Below are positions 16,364 to 22,951 of a stretch of 30,156 nt of DNA, in pieces. Under the pieces are notes generated by a model, which was given only the letters and a program-made list of their open reading frames with translations, was not told the DNA's origin and ran no database searches. The DNA is from BOG-933 sp037147415 (lineage in GTDB: Bacteria > Pseudomonadota > Alphaproteobacteria > Azospirillales > Azospirillaceae), in contig JBAWVF010000030.1 of the NCBI GenBank assembly GCA_037147415.1, forward strand, positions 1-30,156, written 5' to 3'. The position numbers were made by a program, and so were the translations under genes. The first letter of the stretch is position 1; each line of letters begins with the position of its first letter.

Positions 16364-16417
16364 GTGCCCGGTGTAGGGAAATTTCCTGCCAAGCCCCTTT
16401 TGCTTCGGAGCAACAAG

Positions 16418-16931
16418 TGTCGCCCGACCCTCGATCTGAACCGGCTTGCCCGAGCGCCTTTGTTATCAAGTTATAATTTTAAGTGTTAGCAAGTTACAGC
16501 CCGGAATCAGCTTGTGAAATCAAAGCTTTGCGGCCCATTCGGTCGGCGGTTCCTCGAAGTTGTGTCGCCCCGCTCTCGAGTCACCCGGTTCCAAGCGTCG
16601 GCCGGAGCACGAGTCTTCGTCGCCCGACCCTCGAACCGATTTTCGCTGTCGCCCCGTCCTCGAACCGCCGGGTTGCCAAAAAAGGGCGGACTTCGGGGCC
16701 GGCGTGCGGTGTGGCCGGTCTTGTCGCCCGACCCTCGTGCGGTTGTCGCCCGACCCTCGAATTCCGGCGGCGGGTCGGGGCTCGGCCGGGCCGGGTCTCT
16801 CGAGTCAAGGGGGGGAGATTCGAGGGCAGGGCGACAGAAGCGTGATTTTGTCGGGGCAAGAGCGGGGTTCGCCGGGCACCGAGTCGCCATCACTCTGATA
16901 TTTCGGGGAAATGTTCGAGGGTCGGGCGACA
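16418..16931. other. Iteron array, likely origin of the RPA-type initiator
   Basis: Eight copies of a 17-base iteron, consensus TGTCGCCCGACCCTCGA, are present. Six are direct, starting at 16418, 16563, 16618, 16647, 16722 and 16744; two are inverted, at 16820-16836 and 16915-16931. An AT-rich stretch at about 16460-16498 (TTATCAAGTTATAATTTTAA) lies between the first and second copies and is a good candidate for the DNA unwinding element. The unit differs from the iterons of the first origin, so each initiator probably recognises its own set. The frames crossing this array are repeat artefacts. Confidence 0.82.
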
Positions 16932-17012
16932 GCCGACGCTTCGTGCGTGACCGATTCTTTGCGCTTGCTATCCTTCAAAGGACGGGGCAACAAAAAAGCG
17001 GGCGAGGGCGCG

Positions 17013-17948
17013 ATGGAACAGATGCCGGCAGCGGTGGAAGCCTTCGATAGCCCGTTACATGGCGCGGTCAAGAATGACCGGCGCATGATGGTGTGGAACT
17101 TCTTCTCGCTCGACACTTCCCGTTCCCGCACCGAGACCTTGAGCTATCGCGACGGCGAAGTCGCGATCGAGGTCAGAGCCGGCCCGATGGGCATGGCCAC
17201 CATGGCCGACAAGGAATTGTTGATCTATATCGCTTCGCTGATGGTCGAAAAGATGAACCGGGGCGAAGTGCCCGACCAGCATTTCACCTTTACCGCCCAC
17301 GATTTCTTTCGGGTCTGCGGCACCGCTGCCGCCGGTAGCGCCTATGAGCGGATCAAGGGTGCGCTCGACCGGCTTCAAGGCACGCAGGTGCGCACCAATA
17401 TCGAGACCGGCGGCGAGGGCCGCGACGAGTGGTTCTCCTGGATCAAGGCCGCCCGACTCGATTATCGGCGCACCGCCGGCGGCCGCCGCACCTTGAAAGC
17501 GATCGAGGTTGAACTGTGCGACTGGCTCTATCGGGCCATTCTCAAAGACAACCGGGTGCTGACCTACGACCGCAAATATTTCGAACTGACCCCGCTGGAG
17601 CGCCGACTCTACGAAATCGCTCGTGCCCATTGCGGCCATCAACGCGGCTTTCGCATCAATCTCGAAAAACTGCGCCAGCGCGTCGGGACCGAATCCGATC
17701 TGCGCCGCTTCAAATATGATCTGCGCAAAGTCGCCGATTCCGGCCGAATTCCCGACTACGGCATTATTCTGAAAGGCGATCCCGCCTCGCCCGAAGTCAA
17801 AACCGCCCTCGAGCGCGGAACTCTCAAACGCCGGCCCAAAAACGCAACCGTCCTCGTCGTGTTCTGGAATAAACGTAAATATTTCGACGAAGGCGGCATC
17901 AAAGCCGCCGAAAACTGGAACTTCGACGTCTTCGACCTCATCGATTGA
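17013..17948 (+). CDS. RPA-type plasmid replication initiator protein
   Basis: This 311-residue protein resembles replication initiator protein A (Pfam RPA) of alphaproteobacterial plasmids. Recognisable parts are the start region NDRRMMVWNFFSLDTSRS, MATMADKELLIYIASLM, the FTAHDFFRVCGT winged-helix-like block, YERIKGALDRLQGTQVRTNI, and LYRAILKDNRVLTYDRKYFELTPLERRLYEIARAHCG (key part YFELTPLERRLYEIARAH). It should bind the 17-base iterons just upstream. The frame is open to 16911, but that extension is encoded by an iteron; ATG 17013 after GGGCGAGGGCG is preferred. A hairpin-rich gap follows, with the partition genes converging from the other side. Confidence 0.85.
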   Translation: MEQMPAAVEAFDSPLHGAVKNDRRMMVWNFFSLDTSRSRTETLSYRDGEVAIEVRAGPMGMATMADKELLIYIASLMVEKMNRGEVPDQHFTFTAHDFFRVCGTAAAGSAYERIKGALDRLQGTQVRTNIETGGEGRDEWFSWIKAARLDYRRTAGGRRTLKAIEVELCDWLYRAILKDNRVLTYDRKYFELTPLERRLYEIARAHCGHQRGFRINLEKLRQRVGTESDLRRFKYDLRKVADSGRIPDYGIILKGDPASPEVKTALERGTLKRRPKNATVLVVFWNKRKYFDEGGIKAAENWNFDVFDLID

Positions 17949-17985
17949 ACCGAGAGAATGATCGGCGGACAAGCGCCCGGTTGAT

Positions 17986-18140
17986 GCGAGGGGCTGTCTG
18001 CCCCTCGCGCTCCCCGACCAGGGTCTGAAGCCCCTGGACCTCAATATTTCCCCCCCGGAACCCCATTCCATAGGGCTCCGGGGGGGAAGGAACGGGATGC
18101 AAGGGCCACGGCCCTTGCCAGGGGGCAAGGGGGACGGCGT
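17986..18140. terminator. Hairpin cluster between convergent rep and parG-like genes
   Basis: Several GC-rich stems lie in the 228-base convergent gap. GCGAGGGGC-TGTCT-GCCCCTCGC is at 17986-18008. A 12-bp stem, TTCCCCCCCGGA against TCCGGGGGGGAA, is at 18048-18059 and 18077-18088. Smaller ones such as AAGGGCCACGGCCCTT lie near 18109. No long T-runs follow, so these are not textbook intrinsic terminators. Their position between two converging transcripts suggests they stop or protect both. Confidence 0.6.
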
Positions 18141-18176
18141 CCCCCTGCCTCTATCTGATCACCCGTGTGCCGGTTT

Positions 18177-18494
18177 TCACCCGGCTCGTTCGAGGCGCTG
18201 GAGGGCGGCGCCGATGAGCCAAGTATTGACGGAGATTCGGTCGGGTCTGCCTTTGGCGTCTTTTTCGATGGCGGCGAGGACGGAGGAGGGCAGGCGGAGC
18301 GTGAATTTTTTCTCGGGGTCGGTGTCGACCGGTTCGGGCTCCGGGGCGGGAGCGGGCGGGGGGGGCGGAGCCGACTCCTGCCCGGCCGGGGCGCCGCCGC
18401 GATTGATGATGGCGGCGATGATGCTTTCTTCGGCTTCGGCGGGGGCCTCGGTCGGAGGCGGCGCGGATTTGATTCTGGGTCTGATCGCCACCAT
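18177..18494 (-). CDS. ParG-like ribbon-helix-helix partition protein
   Basis: This 105-residue protein has a flexible, Pro/Ala/Glu-rich N-terminal half (residues about 10-58) and a C-terminal ribbon-helix-helix fold: KKFTLRLPSSVLAAIEKDA, then ISVNTWLIGAALQRLE. It follows parA by eight bases in the same direction, with a strong GGAGG before its ATG. Small RHH proteins next to a ParA ATPase are the centromere-binding partners of type Ib partition systems (ParG, omega and similar). It probably binds the repeats upstream of parA and represses the pair. The identification rests on fold motif and context; sequence similarity to named members is untested. Confidence 0.75.
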   Translation of the reverse strand: MVAIRPRIKSAPPPTEAPAEAEESIIAAIINRGGAPAGQESAPPPPPAPAPEPEPVDTDPEKKFTLRLPSSVLAAIEKDAKGRPDRISVNTWLIGAALQRLERAG

Positions 18495-18502
18495 TGCCTC
18501 CG

Positions 18503-19192
18503 TTATGCCGTTATTTTGCTGTTATCAAGCCGTCGCGCCGCCACTCTTTTAGCGGCATCGCCGGTGAAGACCGCGTCATAGAGGCGCTGCATCTCGGCCA
18601 CCGCCTTGGGATCGCGCGGCTTGGCTTCGATCACGGACAGCCCGTCGCCCGAAGCGGTGTTGAAGGCTTTGCGTCCGATGATCGGGGCGTCGATGAAGCG
18701 CAGCATCGTCGAGTTACGCAGCATCTCGGCGGCTTGGGCATTGTCGGCACCGGCGCTGTAGCCGCGGCTGATGAAGCACAGCGCCTCCAGTCCTTCGTTG
18801 ACGCTGCGCACTTCTTCGATCAAGCGTTCGACTTGCTCCAGAGTCCAGAGATCGAAATTGCCGGGTTGGAACGGCACCAGCATGATGTCGGTCACGGTGA
18901 GTGCGGCGCGCTGGGAAGCGGTGTCGCGTCCGCCGGTGTCGATCACGATATCGCAATAGCGCGGGGCCAATTGTTTGACCTGGGCGCGCACCGCGGCGCC
19001 GACCAGTTGCACGCACGGGATCGGATCGTGACCGAGCGCTTCGCGTTGAGAGACGAACTCGCTGGACGAGCGCTGTTCGTCGGCGTCGATCAACAGCACA
19101 TCATTGCCGGCATGCCGGCGCATCACCGCCAGATTGGTGGCCGCGGTGCTTTTGCCGCCGCCGCCCTTGATCCCGCCCACCGTGATAATCAT
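18503..19192 (-). CDS. parA: ParA-family partition ATPase
   Basis: This 229-residue protein is a short ParA/Soj ATPase. The deviant Walker A motif GGIKGGGGKSTAATNLA (6-22) includes both signature lysines, LLIDADEQRSSSEF is Walker A', and DIVIDTGGRDTASQRAAL is Walker B. The lack of an N-terminal DNA-binding domain is typical of type Ib systems, where the small partner does the repression. It would position the plasmid on the nucleoid before division. ATG 19192 is preceded by AAGGGGA. The following parG-like gene is eight bases away. The large open frame on the opposite strand is its shadow. Confidence 0.92.
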   Translation of the reverse strand: MIITVGGIKGGGGKSTAATNLAVMRRHAGNDVLLIDADEQRSSSEFVSQREALGHDPIPCVQLVGAAVRAQVKQLAPRYCDIVIDTGGRDTASQRAALTVTDIMLVPFQPGNFDLWTLEQVERLIEEVRSVNEGLEALCFISRGYSAGADNAQAAEMLRNSTMLRFIDAPIIGRKAFNTASGDGLSVIEAKPRDPKAVAEMQRLYDAVFTGDAAKRVAARRLDNSKITA

Positions 19193-19204
19193 CGGTTCCC
19201 CTTC

Positions 19205-19345
19205 GCGCTACGCGCCATTATGGCGGCACCATAGCGGATCAATGCCGCCGGGGGAACGGCATTTTAACCGCATCATGCCGCCATGGCGTCGTTATAACGG
19301 TGCCATAGCGGTATGATGGCGGCATATTGATGGTGTTTTAAGGGC
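19205..19345. promoter_or_regulatory. Candidate centromere (parS) and parA operator
   Basis: The 140 bases upstream of parA are densely repetitive. ATGGCGGCA or its complement TGCCGCCAT (with small variations) occurs at about 19220, 19242, 19275 and 19316. CCATAGCGG occurs twice, at 19230-19238 and 19303-19311. The motif GGYRTTTYAAS occurs at 19258-19268 and 19332-19342. TTATAACGG is at 19292-19300. Type Ib par loci usually have the centromere and operator right here, upstream of parA. The next gene, on the same strand, ends at 19349. Confidence 0.65.
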
Positions 19346-19348
19346 GGA

Positions 19349-19966
19349 TCAGGGCTTGCCGGACATCAAAAAGGTGACATCGGGCACCACGTCGAGATCG
19401 ATCTCGACTCCGGTCAGGCGGAAGCCGTCGCTGCGTACGGCATAGCCGGAATCCGCAGCATTGAGCAAAGTCATGATTACGCTCCGCTCGACAATCCCGA
19501 CGCCGCCCGCGCTGTCGGTAATCTTGGCCATCAGCGCCGCCTTTTCGGATTCGCTCAGCCGGCGGACGAACTCCAGCGACAAGCCGACCCGGGGAATGAG
19601 ATTGGCGGCGACCGAAATGGTGCCGACCCGAAAGCCCGCCTGCCGCACCAGCGCATCGAAACCGGTCAGGTCGGTATCGACCGTCCGCTTGAACCGTTCG
19701 ATTTCCTCGGGCACAAAGCGATCTTCGTGTCGGAACAGGCCGGTGACCCAATGGGACAGGTTTTCCAACGGCTCGAGCAACGTGGACAGCCAACTGTCCT
19801 CGCCGCCGGTGGTCCCCGGTCCCGCGGCGTCGGCCGACGGTGCTGCGGTCAGCCCGAGCACCACAACCACCGCGAACGCCATGACGGTTCTGGGCTTATA
19901 CAGGATAGTCCTCCCCCGGAGCGGGTGCCTCCGGAACACTTTCCGGTTTGACACCGGGATTTTCAT
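19349..19966 (-). CDS. Hypothetical exported protein
   Basis: I recognise no family. Starting from ATG 19966 the product is 205 residues, with a long basic N-terminal region, then the hydrophobic core TVMAFAVVVVLGLTAAPSADAA and likely cleavage after ADA. A later ATG at 19882 gives a shorter, more conventional signal peptide; neither has a convincing ribosome site, so the start is uncertain. The mature part begins Gly/Thr-rich, then LSTLLEPLENLSHWVTGLF, and a mixed alpha/beta domain ending DVVPDVTFLMSGKP. It lies upstream of the putative par centromere and is divergent from gmhA. A periplasmic or secreted role is likely. Confidence 0.65.
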   Translation of the reverse strand: MKIPVSNRKVFRRHPLRGRTILYKPRTVMAFAVVVVLGLTAAPSADAAGPGTTGGEDSWLSTLLEPLENLSHWVTGLFRHEDRFVPEEIERFKRTVDTDLTGFDALVRQAGFRVGTISVAANLIPRVGLSLEFVRRLSESEKAALMAKITDSAGGVGIVERSVIMTLLNAADSGYAVRSDGFRLTGVEIDLDVVPDVTFLMSGKP

Positions 19967-20078
19967 GGATTTTACAATATCATGAACGATATGGAAGGGG
20001 CTGCGAGCTGTCAAGCCGTCGGCCCTTCATTATCGCCCCGCCGACACCTGCTTCGCCGTTTTCAGTCAAGGTGACTCC

Positions 20079-20657
20079 ATGAGCCTCAGTTCCTATTTGA
20101 ATGAGTCGATTGCGCTTATCGAAAAAACCGCACAGCTGATCGACGATGATAAGATGAATGCCGTGATTGAAGTGGTCGTGCGGGCGCTGGCGGCCGGCAA
20201 ACCGCTTTTGGTCTGCGGCAACGGCGGTTCGGCGGCCGACGCCATGCACATCACCGGCGAGCTGGTCGGCCGTTTTCTGGTCGAGCGGCGGGCGCTGAAG
20301 GCGATCTGCCTGTCCGACAATCCGGCGGTGCTGACCGCCTGGAGCAATGATTATAGCTATGAGACCGTGTTTTCCCGTCAGGTTGAGGCTTACGGTGAAC
20401 CGGGCGCGGTGCTGCTCGGTCTCAGCACCTCGGGCAACTCGGCCAATGTTGTCGCCGCCTTTGAAAAGGCGCGCCTGATGGGGGTGGTCACCGTGGCCAT
20501 GACCGGCGAGGGCGGCGGGCGGCTTGCCCCGGTCTCCGATCTGTTGCTGGCGGTGCCGTCACGCTACACCCCGATGATCCAGCAGTTGCACATCTGCCTG
20601 TATCATTATCTGTGCATGGCGGTCGAACGCCGGATGGCCGCCGGGGACGGGGGTTAA
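20079..20657 (+). CDS. gmhA: GmhA-like sedoheptulose-7-phosphate isomerase (SIS domain)
   Basis: This 192-residue SIS-domain protein matches phosphoheptose isomerase, the first step of ADP-heptose synthesis for lipopolysaccharide. Conserved elements are the phosphate-binding CGNGGSAADAMHITGELVGR (46-65) with its glutamate, LTAWSNDYSYETVFSRQ, the second phosphate-binding loop STSGNS (116-121), and H171 in QQLHICLYHYLC, which corresponds to the catalytic histidine. The length equals E. coli GmhA (192). DiaA, a relative that binds DnaA, is an alternative, but the kept catalytic residues favour the isomerase. The gene is followed nine bases later by a DUF1491 gene. Confidence 0.85.
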   Translation: MSLSSYLNESIALIEKTAQLIDDDKMNAVIEVVVRALAAGKPLLVCGNGGSAADAMHITGELVGRFLVERRALKAICLSDNPAVLTAWSNDYSYETVFSRQVEAYGEPGAVLLGLSTSGNSANVVAAFEKARLMGVVTVAMTGEGGGRLAPVSDLLLAVPSRYTPMIQQLHICLYHYLCMAVERRMAAGDGG

Positions 20658-20666
20658 GAGACCGAC

Positions 20667-21014
20667 ATGGAACGCGACGAGGACGAGGCTCGCTTGAATA
20701 CGGCGCTTTGGGTTTCGGCCCATTTGCGCCGGGCCGGGACCGAGGGCGTTCCGGTGACGGTGGTGCGTAAGGGCGATCGGGAACGCGGAACCGTGTTGCT
20801 GAAGATCAATCGTCTGGACGGGACATGCTCGGTGCTGGCGCAAATCCGTCATCGTGGCAAGCTGGCCTGGAGCCGGGGTACCGGTCCCGATCCGGTGCCC
20901 GAAGCCGAAGCCGACCGCTATGTCGAACGGCAAATCCGCATGGATCCCGATCTGTGGGTGATCGAAGTCGAGGACCGCCGCGGCCGCCCCTGGTTCGAAG
21001 GACAGATCGTTTAG
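20667..21014 (+). CDS. DUF1491 family protein
   Basis: This 115-residue protein has the pattern of DUF1491, a family of unknown function found mainly in alphaproteobacteria. It starts LNTALWVSAHLRRAGTEGV, has a central VVRKGDRERGTVLLKINRLDG strand pair, and ends with EAEADRYVERQIRMDPDLWVIEVED. It has no signal peptide or membrane segment and is probably cytoplasmic. It is likely co-transcribed with gmhA (nine-base gap). ATG 20667 begins the conserved region within a few residues, so the start is secure. Confidence 0.8.
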   Translation: MERDEDEARLNTALWVSAHLRRAGTEGVPVTVVRKGDRERGTVLLKINRLDGTCSVLAQIRHRGKLAWSRGTGPDPVPEAEADRYVERQIRMDPDLWVIEVEDRRGRPWFEGQIV

Positions 21015-21026
21015 TCTATTTTTCGC

Positions 21027-21204
21027 AAGTTTCCCTTCCGCAAGTTTCCCGGCGGGGCGCCTCCCTCTCCGTCATTCCCGTTTTCCCTCTCCGTCATTTC
21101 CGTTTTTTCCCTTCCGTCATTCCCGTTTTTTCCCTTCCGTCATTCCCGCGAAAGCGGGAATCCAGCGTTCATAAGTCCGGCCCCCCGCTTTCGCGGGGGT
21201 GACA
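21027..21204. repeat. Tandem 22/23-bp repeats followed by two GC hairpins
   Basis: GCAAGTTTCCC occurs twice near 21027-21052. Four degenerate units starting CCGTCATT (21069, 21091, 21114, 21137) then run with a 22-23 base period. The last passes into the hairpin ATTCCCGC-GAAA-GCGGGAAT (21142-21161), followed by CCCCCGC-TTTC-GCGGGGG (21182-21199) and GTGAC. The second hairpin matches the one at 7682-7699. The set lies between the convergent DUF1491 and FHA genes and may end both transcripts. Confidence 0.8.
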
Positions 21205-21271
21205 AGGAGAAGAGAGCGGGGGTGACGGTTGTGATGCGGTTATTTTGAAAGGCGACCCTACCGCCTTGTTC

Positions 21272-22669
21272 TTACTTTCGGATGGTCAGGTCCTGGCGCC
21301 AACTGTCGATTCGGGGGATGTCGCGGCCTTCGATATCGAGGATGATCGCATTGAACAACCGGTAATCCCGCGACAGAATCAGATGATAATCCTTATTGTA
21401 CTTAATATAATCTCTGCGGCGGGCATCAATGGCATTAAGCTGTTCCAGTGACGGGATCGCCGAATTGAGGCCGGTCGCGTCGCCGGCAGTGTGTTGGCGG
21501 GCGAAGCTGCGATACCTGATCAGGATCGTGGCCAAATCTGCCAAATCAGCGGCATTCTTAAGGTCGTCCTGGTCATTGCCGGTCTGTGATTTCGCGACCT
21601 GACGGTCGAGGTCTTTTCCGAGTTCTCGAAGATTGTCGCGCAGCTTGGCAGCCAGATCGGCGGCCGCTGCGAGTGAGGATTCGGGCTCGGCCGCGCTCCG
21701 GGCGAACAATTTGATGAGGTCGCGTTCGAACACCAGGAATTTGCTGCGGGCGTAAAGATTGGCAAGCTCGCGGCTGTCCGGTTTGGTGCCGAGCACTTCG
21801 TTGGCATCATTGATCAGTGGTTGCAGCTGTTCTTTGTCTTTCTCAAAAGGCGAAAAATCGGTCGGTATGGAACCGACGAGTTCGCGCGCGCGTGCAATCA
21901 CCCGGTCGGTGACGCGGCTGCGTTCGAGAATCGATGAGATTTCCTGGTTGCGCTTGAAGGTGGGGTAATAAAAGGCACCGCCCCCGATCAGCAGGGCGAT
22001 TGCGACACCGGCACCGATCATCGGGATCAAGCGGGCATTTCCGGCCGGCTTGGTCGGGGTGGTTGCGCTGTCTCTTGCGGCTTTAACCGGAGCGGTCGGG
22101 ACAATGGCCGGGGGGGCCGTCTCGGACTTTTCGGCTTCGCGGACGGCCTTCAGCATCAGGTCGGCCGCCTGGGCCCGGCCGGCGCCGGTGAAGATCATGG
22201 TGTGCTCACCGTCACCCTCTCCGGCGGCGGGTTGGGCGGCTGCGGTCTTGGCGGCTGCTGCGGCGATATCGGGGCGGGTCAGTTCGAATCGAAAGGGAAT
22301 CGGACCGAAACGGACGATGTCCCCATGTTGCAGCCAAGCGGTGGTAATTTTTGAGTCGTTGACCCGGACCCCGTTGGTGCTGTTGAGGTCTTCGACGCCC
22401 CAGGCGCCGACGCCGGGGAAAATGCGGGCATGCTGACGCGACAATTTGCGCGAGTTGATCGGATAGGTGCAGGTTTCGCCGCGTCCGACCGTTTGTTCGG
22501 CGCCGGGCACCAGTTGGATAATGCCGTCGCCCGACAGCGGACCGTCGACCTGGGAACGGTCGGCACAAATCAGTACGGCACCCGGCACGTCGGCCATGCC
22601 GCCGCGGATCTTATCTTTAGCCGAATGGTCTTCGAAAGCGACGGTGCGATCTTCGTTCATGTCGGTCAT
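21272..22669 (-). CDS. Membrane-anchored FHA-domain protein
   Basis: This 465-residue protein carries an FHA phosphothreonine-binding domain at about 55-130, with the key residues of the fold: VGRGETCTYPINSRKLSRQH (GR 62-63, SRQH 77-80), DLNSTNGVRVN (NSTNG 96-100) and LQHGDIVRFG. An Ala/Pro-rich linker leads to one transmembrane helix at about 213-236 (ARLIPMIGAGVAIALLIGG). A helical, charged C-terminal domain of about 230 residues would face the periplasm. Such a layout suggests reading a Ser/Thr kinase signal at the inner membrane; no kinase or phosphatase gene is in the window. It is divergent from the TolC-like genes. ATG 22669 is chosen; 22660 is possible. Confidence 0.85.
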   Translation of the reverse strand: MTDMNEDRTVAFEDHSAKDKIRGGMADVPGAVLICADRSQVDGPLSGDGIIQLVPGAEQTVGRGETCTYPINSRKLSRQHARIFPGVGAWGVEDLNSTNGVRVNDSKITTAWLQHGDIVRFGPIPFRFELTRPDIAAAAAKTAAAQPAAGEGDGEHTMIFTGAGRAQAADLMLKAVREAEKSETAPPAIVPTAPVKAARDSATTPTKPAGNARLIPMIGAGVAIALLIGGGAFYYPTFKRNQEISSILERSRVTDRVIARARELVGSIPTDFSPFEKDKEQLQPLINDANEVLGTKPDSRELANLYARSKFLVFERDLIKLFARSAAEPESSLAAAADLAAKLRDNLRELGKDLDRQVAKSQTGNDQDDLKNAADLADLATILIRYRSFARQHTAGDATGLNSAIPSLEQLNAIDARRRDYIKYNKDYHLILSRDYRLFNAIILDIEGRDIPRIDSWRQDLTIRK

Positions 22670-22951
22670 GGTGGACGGGCCGCTTTGTCGATATTGCCGA
22701 GATTGACGCTACTATGCCGAAGTGCGGGCGTACCGGCAACCGTTCACTCGCTATCCCTGAAATCGTTTTGCGGCGGACGGCTTCCAAAGGCCGCGCGTTG
22801 CCGTCTCGACACAATGGCCGAATTAAGTGTTCTTCGAGATGTCCGAAGTTTCAATGAGCCGATTGAGAACGGCTGCCGTCATGATACAGAGACTGTGAAG
22901 CATCCGGGATTCATATCCGGATCGGAGGCATGAGGAGCGGCGAGGCGAGCG
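22670..22951. promoter_or_regulatory. Divergent intergenic region, FHA gene and TolC-like operon
   Basis: These 282 bases separate divergent genes and should contain promoters for both. I find no clear -35/-10 pair or operator. Several short open frames cross it but lack coding character. The TolC-like gene at 22952 is preceded by purine-rich GAGGCGAGCG. Confidence 0.45.

Noticed and set aside
16418..16931. Possible CRISPR array
   Set aside because: The repeats are 17 bases, irregularly spaced, occur in both orientations and sit beside a replication initiator; they are iterons. No cas genes are present.
16483..17050. Several overlapping frames across the second iteron array
   Set aside because: They are translations of the repeated 17-base unit, with repeated Arg/Pro/Ser words in all frames.
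18494..19234. Plus-strand frame of 246 residues opposite parA
   Set aside because: It is the complement of a clear ParA gene with intact Walker motifs.
20079..20657. DiaA (DnaA-binding SIS protein) on a plasmid as a replication factor
   Set aside because: The phosphate loops, glutamate and histidine of GmhA are kept, which fits an active isomerase better.
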